A stretch of DNA of 64,000 nucleotides, from positions 6,448,001 through 6,512,000 of the forward strand of contig NZ_SHKY01000001.1 in the NCBI RefSeq assembly GCF_004217545.1, read 5' to 3'. Positions within the stretch are counted from its first letter, which is position 1; the number at the start of each line of letters is the position of its first letter. This stretch comes from Krasilnikovia cinnamomea (GTDB lineage: Bacteria > Actinomycetota > Actinomycetes > Mycobacteriales > Micromonosporaceae). Position numbers and translations under genes: made by a program. The notes under the pieces are model-generated. The model searched no databases. It was given only the letters and a program-made list of their open reading frames with translations, and was not told where the DNA came from. Below, one piece after another: positions 32,521 through 40,784 of the stretch.

Positions 32521-33657
32521 TCAGCCGCTGGTGGTCGCCCCGGCGAGCTCGGCGAGCGCCCCGGACACTCCGGCTCCCCGGGCGTGCGCGCGGCGCTGCC
32601 GGGCGGCGCCGGTGCCGTGCGTGCGCAGGTGCACCAGACCGGCGGTGACGGTGGCCCGGTCACCGTGGCGGTCGAGCGCCGCGCCGACGGTGGCCATCAG
32701 GTCGTCCACCAGCTCCCAGGCGGGTTGGGTGGTGCGGTGCAGAAGGTTGGTCAGTGTGCCGTCGAGGGCCGTGTGGGCGGCGTTCCAGTGGGCCGCGCGC
32801 AGCAGGTGGTCGGGCAGCCTCGGGGCGGGGCGGCCGGCGGCGATGTCGGCGACGACGGTCGCGACGAGCGCCCGTACCAGACCGGCGACCAGGACGGCGT
32901 CGCCGGCGGTCGGGCACACGTCGCTGACCCGTACCTCCACCGTCGGGTATCGCGACGAGGGACGCGCCCACCACAGCACCATGGAGGCGTCGAACATGAC
33001 TCCGGCGGCGATGAGCTCGCCGACGGTGCGCTCGTAGTCCTGGGCCGATTCGAGGTAGGGCGACGGGCCGAGGCTGGGCCAGCGATCCAGCGCGATGCCG
33101 CGCCAACTGGCGTGGCCGGTGTCGGCGCCGTCGTGGAACGGCGAGTTGGCGGTGAGCGCCTGCACGACCGGCAGCCACGGCCGCAGCCCGTTGCAGACCT
33201 GGATGGCCAGCTCCCGGTCGGGCACGCCGACGTGCACGTGACAGCCGCACACCGCCGGGTCGTGGGCGATCGGACCGTAGTGGTCCGCGATCGCGTGGTA
33301 CCTGGGGGTGTCGACGACGCGCCGGTCCGGTTCGCCCACGGGCGTGGCGCCCACCGCGACCAGCCGGGCGCCGACCGCGGCGGCGGCGTCCGCGGCGGCG
33401 GCCCGGTTGTCCAGCAGATGCCGGCGCAGTTGCGGCAGGTCGGCGCAGACCGGGCTGACCATCTCCATCATGCTGCGGCGGAACTCGGCCCGGCTGCGTT
33501 CCCGCATGGCCGGTGACAACGCCGCGCGGGCGGCGTCGCTCCGCGGCGCGTTCAGCCAGGATTCCGGGTCGAGCAGCAGGAACTCCTCCTCGACCCCGAC
33601 GGTCGGTATCTGGCGGGTGAATGCCTCGGCCGGGCTCGGGTCGGTGAGCGACATCAT
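32521..33657 (-). CDS. Glutamate-cysteine ligase-like (GCS2/YbdK) carboxylate-amine ligase
   Basis: A 378-residue GCS2-family ligase. VGVEEEFLLLDPES is the defining ATP/Mg motif, with FRRSMMEMVSPVC, CGCHVHVGVPDREL and YPTVEVRVSDVCPT also conserved. Members (YbdK, EgtA and others) join a glutamate or other carboxylate to an amine using ATP. The ATGATG start overlaps the methyltransferase stop (ATGA), so the two are co-translated. The Ala/Arg-rich C-terminal extension is typical for actinobacteria. Substrate uncertain: gamma-glutamylcysteine is possible, but the methyltransferase partner suggests a specialised amide. Confidence 0.86.
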   Translation of the reverse strand: MMSLTDPSPAEAFTRQIPTVGVEEEFLLLDPESWLNAPRSDAARAALSPAMRERSRAEFRRSMMEMVSPVCADLPQLRRHLLDNRAAAADAAAAVGARLVAVGATPVGEPDRRVVDTPRYHAIADHYGPIAHDPAVCGCHVHVGVPDRELAIQVCNGLRPWLPVVQALTANSPFHDGADTGHASWRGIALDRWPSLGPSPYLESAQDYERTVGELIAAGVMFDASMVLWWARPSSRYPTVEVRVSDVCPTAGDAVLVAGLVRALVATVVADIAAGRPAPRLPDHLLRAAHWNAAHTALDGTLTNLLHRTTQPAWELVDDLMATVGAALDRHGDRATVTAGLVHLRTHGTGAARQRRAHARGAGVSGALAELAGATTSG

Positions 33658-34631
33658 CGGTCGTCGGGTGGGCGGGTCGCGGTCAGCACGCTGAGCGCGA
33701 TCCGGTCGGCGTGGGCGTAGGCGGGCTGGTCCAGGTTCTCGCTGTAGACGTCGGGGTCCACCTCGCGGTATGTCCAACGCAGGTCGGTGCGGTCCAGCCG
33801 GTGCGCGGCGGCAGCCCGCAGCGGGTCCCGTCCGCCGGTGATGCCGGTGCCGCTGAACAGCACCAGCGACCCGCCGGGTGTGAGGCGGCGCGCGGCCGTG
33901 TCGAGCACGGCCAGCGGCAGGTCGTGCCCGTGCGGGCCGCCGCCGTCGCGGTAGGCCCGGCCCTCCGGGTCGATCATGAACGGTGGGTTGGAGACGATGA
34001 GGTCGAAGTCGCCGGGCACGTCGTCCAGCAGGTCGCTGCGGCGCACGTCGACGTGCACGGTCCCGGCCAGTGCGGCGTTGATCCGGGCGTAGCGCAACGC
34101 CGTGGGGTTGATGTCGACGGCGATCACCTCCGCCTGCGGCACGCGCCTGGCGACGGCGACGGCGACCGCGCCGCTGCCGGTGCCGACGTCGGCGACCCGC
34201 CCCGGTGCCGCCCCGGCGGCGGCCAGATGCGCCAGCGCCGCGTCGACCGTGCGGTAGGTGTCGGGACCGAAGAAGACCGCGTCGGGCCCGGCCGCGGGGA
34301 AGGCCGAGTGTACGAACAGCTCACCGTCGAAGCTGGAGACCCGGATCAGGCTGTACCAGAGATCGCCGTCGCGCCGCAGCGCGTGTGCGTCCACGAGCAG
34401 CCGCACGACGTCCTCGGGCAGGGCTCCCGGCCGGAACGGCCGGCTCCACCCGAGCACGTCGGACAGGGTGTGGCCTTCCGCGTTGCCCGGCCGGCGGTTG
34501 ACGCGCTCGTGGGTGCCGGGCGTGACGGTGGTGAACTCGTACCCGATGGCCTTGAGCGCCGCGCCGAGCCGGCGCAGCGCGGCGTCCCGCAGCGGCGGGG
34601 CATGGGTGGTGGCAGACAACATGGTCCGCAT
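33654..34631 (-). CDS. Class I SAM-dependent methyltransferase (HemK/PrmC-like)
   Basis: A 325-residue methyltransferase. The SAM loop RVADVGTGSGAVAVAVARR, the acidic EVIAVDINPTALRYAR and the catalytic SNPPFMIDPEG (NPPY/F) place it with N-methylases such as PrmC and RlmG. It has a helical N-terminal domain (about 1-110) unlike housekeeping PrmC. ATG 34631 is chosen; MLSATTH at 34622 is possible. It is first of the pair with the GCS2 ligase and is divergent from the iron-dependent oxidase across two palindromes. Confidence 0.84.
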   Translation of the reverse strand: MRTMLSATTHAPPLRDAALRRLGAALKAIGYEFTTVTPGTHERVNRRPGNAEGHTLSDVLGWSRPFRPGALPEDVVRLLVDAHALRRDGDLWYSLIRVSSFDGELFVHSAFPAAGPDAVFFGPDTYRTVDAALAHLAAAGAAPGRVADVGTGSGAVAVAVARRVPQAEVIAVDINPTALRYARINAALAGTVHVDVRRSDLLDDVPGDFDLIVSNPPFMIDPEGRAYRDGGGPHGHDLPLAVLDTAARRLTPGGSLVLFSGTGITGGRDPLRAAAAHRLDRTDLRWTYREVDPDVYSENLDQPAYAHADRIALSVLTATRPPDDR

Positions 34632-34638
34632 TTGCCCG

Positions 34639-34657
34639 GGAATTCCGCGGTTAACCG
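34639..34657. promoter_or_regulatory. Two adjacent palindromes in a divergent promoter gap
   Basis: GGAATTCC (34639-34646) and CGGTTAACCG (34648-34657) are both perfect palindromes and nearly touch. They fill the 45-nt gap between the methyltransferase and the iron-dependent oxidase. A shared operator is inferred. Confidence 0.4.
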
Positions 34658-34676
34658 AGGCGGCTGCGGGAACGTG

Positions 34677-35732
34677 ATGACCATGCAGCTTCCGCAGCCC
34701 CGGGGGCCGGTGACGGCCGCCCTCCGGCAAGCCCTGACCGGTGCCCCGCACGAGCTGCCGGGGCACCTCGCGGACATGGCCCGCGCCACCGGCGACCCGC
34801 TCGACGACGAGGACCTGCAACTCACCCTGCACATCTGCTACGAACTGCACTACCGCGGTTTCGACGACGTCGACGAGGGCTGGGAGTGGCAGCCGTCGCT
34901 GCTGGCCCTGCGCCAGGCGGCGGAGTCCCGCTTCGAAACCGCCCTGCGCCGCCTGGTGCCACCCCCGGCGCCGGTGCCGCCGCAGGAGGTGCCGCGCGCG
35001 CTCACCGCTCTCGTCCAGGCCGACGACGGGCCCGAACTGTCGAGATACCTCGCCGGCCGCGCGACAATCGCCCAGTTCCGCGAGTTCGTCACGCACCGTT
35101 CGATCTACCACCTGCGCGAGGCCGACCCCCACACGTGGGCTGTCCCGCGGCTCGCCGGGCGGCCCAAGGCGGCACTGGTGGAGATCCAGGCCGACGAGTA
35201 CGGCGGTGGCCGCGCCGAACGCATGCACGCCGAACTGTTCCGGACCACCATGCGCGAGCTCGGCCTGGACACCCGGTACGGCGCCCACCTCGACGCGGTC
35301 CCCGCGGCCACCCTGGCCACGAACAACCTCATGTCGCTGTTCGGTCTGCACCGCCGCCTGCTCGCCGCGATCCTGGGTCACCTCGCCGTCTTCGAGATGA
35401 CCTCGTCGCTGCCGAACCGCCGGTACGGAAACGGCCTGCGCCGGCTCGGCGGCAGCGCGGACGCGACCCGGTTCTACGACGAGCACGTCGAGGCCGACGC
35501 GGTCCACGAGCAGATCGCCGCGCACGACCTGTGCGGTGCGTTCTGCGCCGCGCAGCCGCCATCGCGACGCGCGGAGCAGACGTCGCTCGTGCTGTTCGGG
35601 GCCGCCTGCGCGCTGGCCCTCGACGGCCGCTTCGCCGGGCATCTGGTGCGGCGGTGGGCCGACGGCCGCAGTTCGCTGCGGGATCAGTCCCGCTCCCACG
35701 GCCGCTCGCTGGTCGGCGCGCTGGGGGCCTGA
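34677..35732 (+). CDS. Iron-containing haem-oxygenase-like (HDO) redox enzyme
   Basis: A 351-residue protein of the 'iron-containing redox enzyme' family (haem-oxygenase-like di-iron fold). The metal motif is KAALVEIQADEYGGGRAERMHAELF, giving Glu, Asp-Glu and His ligands, with a further Glu/His set at FEMTSSLPNRRYGNG and YDEHVEADAVHEQIAAHDL. Known members cut or oxidise amino-acid or fatty-acid substrates with O2. Starts at 34674 (GTG), 34677 and 34683 are all possible. Its last 49 nt overlap the 3' end of the CDGSH gene on the opposite strand. Confidence 0.83.
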   Translation: MTMQLPQPRGPVTAALRQALTGAPHELPGHLADMARATGDPLDDEDLQLTLHICYELHYRGFDDVDEGWEWQPSLLALRQAAESRFETALRRLVPPPAPVPPQEVPRALTALVQADDGPELSRYLAGRATIAQFREFVTHRSIYHLREADPHTWAVPRLAGRPKAALVEIQADEYGGGRAERMHAELFRTTMRELGLDTRYGAHLDAVPAATLATNNLMSLFGLHRRLLAAILGHLAVFEMTSSLPNRRYGNGLRRLGGSADATRFYDEHVEADAVHEQIAAHDLCGAFCAAQPPSRRAEQTSLVLFGAACALALDGRFAGHLVRRWADGRSSLRDQSRSHGRSLVGALGA

Positions 35733-35914
35733 AAGCCGACGGCCTTGTGCGTCCCGTCGCAGAACGGCTTGATCGCCGAACGCCCACAGCGGCACAGCGC
35801 GACCGTACGGCGCCCGGGGTCGATGACCTCGCCGTCCTGGGTGAGCAGCGTGAACGCGCCGCGCAGCAGCAGGGGGCCATCCTCGCAGGCGGTGACGGAG
35901 GCCAAGTCGTCCAT
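35684..35914 (-). CDS. CDGSH iron-sulfur domain protein
   Basis: A 76-residue protein with the complete 2Fe-2S CDGSH motif CRCGRSAIKPFCDGTHKAVGF (three Cys and one His). The preceding TACEDGPLLLRGAFTLL is the usual lead-in strand. ATG 35914 gives a normal family size; the open frame back to 36091 would run into the rifampin-phosphotransferase-like promoter. It is tail-to-tail and overlapping with the di-iron oxidase, a pairing that suggests electron or iron delivery to it. Confidence 0.87.
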   Translation of the reverse strand: MDDLASVTACEDGPLLLRGAFTLLTQDGEVIDPGRRTVALCRCGRSAIKPFCDGTHKAVGFQAPSAPTSERPWERD

Positions 35915-35964
35915 GCCGGTGCAGTGCCCGTACCGGCGGCCGGCAAACGTCGATTGGCGCGCAG

Positions 35965-35984
35965 GGTGGCTTGCGGCCAGAGGC
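35965..35984 (+). promoter_or_regulatory. Possible rifamycin-associated-element-like site
   Basis: GGTGGCTTGCGGCCAGAGGC lies 110 nt upstream of the rifampin-phosphotransferase-like gene. Its core CTTGCGGCCAG is one mismatch from the palindrome CTTGC-N-GCAAG that, as I recall it, is the centre of the actinomycete rifamycin-associated element. The outer arms match poorly. Confidence 0.35.
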
Positions 35985-36093
35985 GGGTCGTGCCGCAGAA
36001 TCGGCGGCCGGACGCCCGACACAGCGCGTGGCGCCGACGACTCGGTCGGCCGGTGCGGTGCGATGGAGCACGGCTGCCGCGGAGGTATCACAG

Positions 36094-38673
36094 ATGATCG
36101 AGCAGTACGTACTGGGACTTCACGAGGTCGGCGAGTCGCACGTCGCCCTCGTCGGCGGCAAGGCCGCGCACCTCGGCGCGCTGTCGCGGATCGACGGCGT
36201 CCGCGTACCGGCCGGCTGGTGCGTGACGACGGCGGCCTTCCGGCGGATCCTGGCGCAGGCCCCGTCGATCGACGATCGGCTCGATCGGCTGTCGCGCCTG
36301 GACCCGGCCGACCGGGCGGCGATCCGCACGCTCAGCGCGCAGATCCGCCGGAGCATCGGAGAGACCGCCGTTCCGGGCGATCTGGCGGCGGCCATCACCG
36401 GCCCGCTCGGCGAGCAGACCGCGTACGCCGTGCGGTCCAGCGCGACGGCCGAGGACCTGCCGACGGCCTCCTTCGCGGGCCAGCAGGACACGTACCTGAA
36501 CGTCGTGGGGCCGGCGGCGGTGCTGCGGCACGTCAGCCGGTGCTGGGCGTCGCTGTTCACCGAACGGGCCGTGACGTACCGCCTGCGCAACGGCTTCGAC
36601 CAGCGGAAGGTCCACATGGCCGTGGTGGTGCAGCGGATGGTCTTCCCGGACGCGGCCGGCATCCTGTTCACGGCCGACCCCGTCACCGGCAACCGGAGGC
36701 TCGCCACGGTGGACGCCAGCTTCGGCCTCGGCGAGGCCCTGGTGTCCGGCCTGGTGAACCCGGACGTCTTCACGGTGCGCGACGGTGCCGTCGTCGCCAG
36801 GGCGGTCGCGGCCAAACAGCGTGCCGTGGTGGCCGTCCCGGCGGGCGGGACGCGGGACGTGGCGGTCGAAGCGCGGCGGCAGGAGCGGCCGGCGTTGACG
36901 GATGCGCAGGCCGTCAGGCTTGTGCGGCTCGGGCGGCGGATCGAGGCGCACTTCGGCCGCCCGCAGGACATCGAATGGTGCCTGGTCGACGACGACTTCC
37001 ACATCGTGCAGAGCCGGCCGATCACCACGCTCTTCCCCATCCCCGCGGCTGGCGACGGCGAGAACCGCGTCTACCTCTCCGTCGGCCACCAGCAGATGAT
37101 GACCGACCCCATGAAGCCGCTCGGCGCGTCCATGTGGCGGCTGACGGCCCTGGCGCCGATGCACGAGGCGGGCGGGCGGCTGTTCGTCGACGCCACCGCG
37201 CGTCTGTCCGCACCGGCCAGCCGCGCGGCCTTCCTGGAGATGGTGGGCAGGGGCGATCCGCTGACCAGGGACGCGCTGGAGACCCTCCTCGATCGCGGCG
37301 ACTTCGTCCCGACGCTGCCGGACGGCGGGCCGCCGGTCGGCGGCGGGTACGCCCCGATCGAGACCGATCCGGCCATCGTCACCGAGCTGATCGAGCGCAG
37401 CCAGGCGTCCATCGCCGCCCTGCGGCGCGACATCGCGACGCTGACCGGACCGGCGCTGTTCGACTTCCTGCTGGAGGCCTTCGAGGAGCACAAGCGGGAC
37501 CTCGGCGACCCCGTGAGCATGCGGGCGATCATGGCCGGGATGGAGGCCACCTGGTGGCTCAACGACCGGCTGGGGGAATGGCTCGGCGAGCGGAACGCGG
37601 CCGACACCCTCACCCTGTCCGCGCCCGGCAACATCACGTCGGAGATGGGACTGGCACTGCTCGACGTCGCGGACGTCATCCGTCCGCATCCGCAGGTGGT
37701 GGCGTTCCTGCGGGCCGTCGACGACGACGGCTTCCTGGACGAACTGCCGAAGCTCCCGGGCGGGGCCGAGGCGCGCGACGCCATCGAGTCCTACCTGGAC
37801 CGGTACGGCATGCGCTGCGTCGGCGAGATCGACATCACGAGGCCCCGCTGGCGCGAACGCCCCACCACGCTCGTACCCGTGCTGCTCGACAACGTCCGGA
37901 CGTTCGAGCCGGGCGCCGCCGCACGCCGCTTCGCGCACGGACGGCGGCAGGCGCGCGAGAAGGAGCGGGAGGTGCTCGAACGGCTGCGGGCCCTGCCGGA
38001 CGGCGAGCGGAAGGCCGACGAGACGAAGCGGATGATCGACCGGGTCCGGACCTTCATCGGCTACCGCGAGTACCCGAAGTACGGCATCGTCAGCCGCTAC
38101 TTCGTCTACAAGCAGGCCCTGCTCGCCGAGGTCGAGCGCCTCGTGCGGGCCGGCGTGCTCGCCGCCGGGGAGGACGCCTTCTACCTCACGTTCGCCGAAC
38201 TGCACGACGTCGTGCGCTTCCACCGGGTGGACGACGAGCTGATCCGGCGGCGCAGGGAGGAGTTCCGGTCGTACCAGGCACTCACGCCGCCCCGGGTGCT
38301 GACCTCGGACGGCGAGGTCCTCGCCGGGGCGTACCGGCGCGACGACGTGCCGGCCGGAGCCCTGGCCGGCCTGCCCGTCTCCGCCGGGACCGTCGAAGGG
38401 CGCGCCCGCGTCATCCTGGACATGGCCCAGGCCGATCTCGAACCGGGTGACATCCTCGTCACGGCCCACACGGACCCGAGCTGGACGCCCCTGTTCGTCG
38501 CCGTCGCGGGACTGGTGACCGAGGTCGGCGGGCTGATGACCCACGGCGCCGTGATCGCCCGGGAGTACGGCCTGCCGGCCGTCGTCAGCGTCGTCGACGC
38601 CACCCGGCTCATTCCCGACGGCCAGCGGATCCGCGTGCACGGAAGCGACGGGTACGTCGAGCTCCTGCCGTGA
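36094..38673 (+). CDS. rph: Rifampin phosphotransferase-like PEP-synthase family enzyme
   Basis: An 859-residue three-domain protein: an N-terminal ATP-grasp PPDK domain (about 1-310; LVGGKAAHLGALSRI, AVRSSATAEDLPTASFAGQQ, DIEWCLVDDDFHIVQSRPI), a middle substrate-binding region (about 320-750) and a C-terminal swivelling His domain with GGLMTHGAVIAREYG, where His817 carries the phosphate. Domain order and length fit rifampin phosphotransferases, which inactivate rifamycins by ATP-dependent phosphorylation, better than PEP synthase (about 790 residues, different C-terminus). ATG 36094 has GGAGG upstream. Other small-molecule dikinase functions cannot be ruled out. Confidence 0.78.
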   Translation: MIEQYVLGLHEVGESHVALVGGKAAHLGALSRIDGVRVPAGWCVTTAAFRRILAQAPSIDDRLDRLSRLDPADRAAIRTLSAQIRRSIGETAVPGDLAAAITGPLGEQTAYAVRSSATAEDLPTASFAGQQDTYLNVVGPAAVLRHVSRCWASLFTERAVTYRLRNGFDQRKVHMAVVVQRMVFPDAAGILFTADPVTGNRRLATVDASFGLGEALVSGLVNPDVFTVRDGAVVARAVAAKQRAVVAVPAGGTRDVAVEARRQERPALTDAQAVRLVRLGRRIEAHFGRPQDIEWCLVDDDFHIVQSRPITTLFPIPAAGDGENRVYLSVGHQQMMTDPMKPLGASMWRLTALAPMHEAGGRLFVDATARLSAPASRAAFLEMVGRGDPLTRDALETLLDRGDFVPTLPDGGPPVGGGYAPIETDPAIVTELIERSQASIAALRRDIATLTGPALFDFLLEAFEEHKRDLGDPVSMRAIMAGMEATWWLNDRLGEWLGERNAADTLTLSAPGNITSEMGLALLDVADVIRPHPQVVAFLRAVDDDGFLDELPKLPGGAEARDAIESYLDRYGMRCVGEIDITRPRWRERPTTLVPVLLDNVRTFEPGAAARRFAHGRRQAREKEREVLERLRALPDGERKADETKRMIDRVRTFIGYREYPKYGIVSRYFVYKQALLAEVERLVRAGVLAAGEDAFYLTFAELHDVVRFHRVDDELIRRRREEFRSYQALTPPRVLTSDGEVLAGAYRRDDVPAGALAGLPVSAGTVEGRARVILDMAQADLEPGDILVTAHTDPSWTPLFVAVAGLVTEVGGLMTHGAVIAREYGLPAVVSVVDATRLIPDGQRIRVHGSDGYVELLP

Positions 38674-38681
38674 CCGGCCGG

Positions 38682-40553
38682 TCAGAGCGCCGGACGCGGA
38701 TACCAGAACTCGCCGTGCGGCGTACCGCCGACGACATGCTGGTCGAGGTCGCGGAGCGTGGCCGCACCGCCGTCGTCGAGCACCACCAGGACGGCGAGCC
38801 GCTGCCGCTGCTCGACATCCCACAGGTGCACCGCGCCGTCGGTGCCGCCGACGGCCAGCAGCCGCCCCTGCGCATCGACGGCCAGCGACCGGACCAACCC
38901 GGTGTGACCTGCCAACCGCACCACGTCCTGCTCGGAGAGCGGGTCCGGGAAGATCCGCACCTGGGCGTCGTCACCACCCACGGCGAGCGCCCCGCCGGGC
39001 GTGTACGCCAGCGCCCACACCCGGTTCGTGTACGGCTGCGCGGGGAACTCGCCGGCAGCGCCGTAGATCTCCAGCGTGGCATCGTCGTGATCGTCGCAGC
39101 TGCCGACCGCGAGGCCGCTGCCGTCCGGGGCGACGCCGACCGCGTCGATCCAGCCCGACGCCTCAGCGAGCGGGTCGGCGACCGCTCCGGTGACCGTGTC
39201 CCACGCCCAGACCTCCTCGTCGTCGGCGATCACGAGGTGGCGCCCGTCCGGGCGGAACGCCACGTACCAGATGGGTTTCTCCTGGCCGGTCAGCTCGGCG
39301 ACCGGCTCCCGCGTGCCGGTGTCCCAGATGCGCAGGACGCCGTCGTCGCCCGCGGTCGCGAGCCGGCCGCCGTCCGGCGCGTAGGCCACCGCCAGCGTCC
39401 CGGCGCCGGTGGGCGGCAGTTCGCCGGCGGGCGATCCGGTCGCCGCGTCCCAGAAACGCACGGTCTCGTCGTCGGCCACCGCCAGCAGGTCACCACCCGG
39501 GTGGTACGCCACCGCCTGCACCGCGCCGGTGTGCGCGGGCAGCCGGTGCACCAGCCGCCCCGTGTCCGTCGCCCAGATCCGTACGTGGCCGTCGTCGACG
39601 ACGGACGCCAGCCGCTGCCCGTCCGGGCTGAACGCGAGCGCGTGTACCTCGCGGGTCACCCCGCCCAGCTCATATGCGGCGTCGCCGGTCGCGGCGTCCC
39701 AGACGCGGATGATCGAGTCGTCGGAACGGCCGGTCGCGAGGAACCGTCCGTCCACGGTGAACGCGAGGGCTCCGATCTCACCGTGGTCGGGAAGCTCGAC
39801 CAGCGGCTCGAAGTCCGCCGTGGAATGGATCCAGGTGCCGGACTCCTCGCCGGCCACGGCGAGCCGGGTGCCGTCCGGCGACAGCGCGAACTCCACGCCG
39901 TCGAACCCGGTGACGACCGTGCCACTGAGCAGGTCCCACACCCGGGTGGTGTCGTCGGCGGCGACCACGCACCGTTGCCCGCCGGGCAGGAACGCCACCT
40001 GGTACACCGCGCTCTTCTGGGGCAGCTCGCCCACCTGGGCGCCGTCCGCCGTGCGCCAGATCCGTACCGCGTAGTCCCCGCCGTGCCAGGTGTAGGTGGC
40101 CAGCCACTGGCCGTCCGGCGACAACACGCCGCGGGCGATGGTGCCGGCCGGCTCCGACAGCGTGCACCGCGGTGCGCCGGTGGCCACGTCGATCAGCTGC
40201 CTCGCCGCGCCGGTGGCGGTGACCAGGTACCACTGCGTGGCGTCCGGACCGGGCAGGAAGTGCCCGTGCGGGTACGGCCACGGCTGGGTCCGGTCCTGGT
40301 GGCTGCGCACGTCGACGCGGCGCAGCACTGCGTCGTCCGCCGCGAGGACGGTCGCCGGCTCGGTGCCGAAGACGAGGTCGCCCGGATCGACCCACTGCGC
40401 CACCGGCGCCCGCGCCGCCAGGTCCCAGACCCGCACCCGGTCTCCGGAGTGCGTGCTCAGCAGGAAACGGCCGTCGGGGCTGAGTTCGAGATGGTGCGTG
40501 TATCCCACGGTCGACGGGCGGATCTGCGGCTGGGAGCCGGTGCCCTCTGTCAC
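38682..40553 (-). CDS. WD40-repeat beta-propeller protein
   Basis: A 623-residue protein made almost entirely of WD40 units (HHLELSPDGRFLLSTHSGDR, ALAFSPDGQRLASVVDDGH, RIWDTGTREPVAELTGQE and others). About 13 repeats are seen, enough for two propellers. There is no kinase, peptidase or nucleotide-binding domain, and no signal peptide. The GTG start at 40553 has GGAG seven nt upstream. A protein-interaction scaffold is the only supported role. It converges on the phosphotransferase gene with an 8-nt gap. Confidence 0.88.
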   Translation of the reverse strand: MTEGTGSQPQIRPSTVGYTHHLELSPDGRFLLSTHSGDRVRVWDLAARAPVAQWVDPGDLVFGTEPATVLAADDAVLRRVDVRSHQDRTQPWPYPHGHFLPGPDATQWYLVTATGAARQLIDVATGAPRCTLSEPAGTIARGVLSPDGQWLATYTWHGGDYAVRIWRTADGAQVGELPQKSAVYQVAFLPGGQRCVVAADDTTRVWDLLSGTVVTGFDGVEFALSPDGTRLAVAGEESGTWIHSTADFEPLVELPDHGEIGALAFTVDGRFLATGRSDDSIIRVWDAATGDAAYELGGVTREVHALAFSPDGQRLASVVDDGHVRIWATDTGRLVHRLPAHTGAVQAVAYHPGGDLLAVADDETVRFWDAATGSPAGELPPTGAGTLAVAYAPDGGRLATAGDDGVLRIWDTGTREPVAELTGQEKPIWYVAFRPDGRHLVIADDEEVWAWDTVTGAVADPLAEASGWIDAVGVAPDGSGLAVGSCDDHDDATLEIYGAAGEFPAQPYTNRVWALAYTPGGALAVGGDDAQVRIFPDPLSEQDVVRLAGHTGLVRSLAVDAQGRLLAVGGTDGAVHLWDVEQRQRLAVLVVLDDGGAATLRDLDQHVVGGTPHGEFWYPRPAL

Positions 40554-40784
40554 GCTCTGTCTCCTTCGCGGCGGGTGGGCGCGACCGCACCCGACCGCAC
40601 GACACGGTAGCGAAACGCCGCACCTCACCCGGCCTGGGCGACGTGGCTTCTCCACTTCTCCGCGGGTAAGCCGTTGGGTTTGACATTCCGCGCCAGCCGG
40701 AAAAGTGTCGGAGGGGTGGCCGAGGATGTTCGCAGCGATGTGGTCAACGGACTCACGGCCGGCAGGCCGGGATAGAGGTGCGAC

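Noticed and set aside
36088..38823. 911-codon frame antisense to the rifampin-phosphotransferase-like gene
   Set aside because: It is an antisense shadow of a well-conserved three-domain enzyme and shows no motif of its own.
40710..40724. GGAGGGGTGGCCGAG, identical in style to the 5' end of a tRNA-Ser/Leu gene
   Set aside because: No D-loop, anticodon arm or TPsiC arm follows. The 15-nt match is probably chance or at best an untestable fragment.
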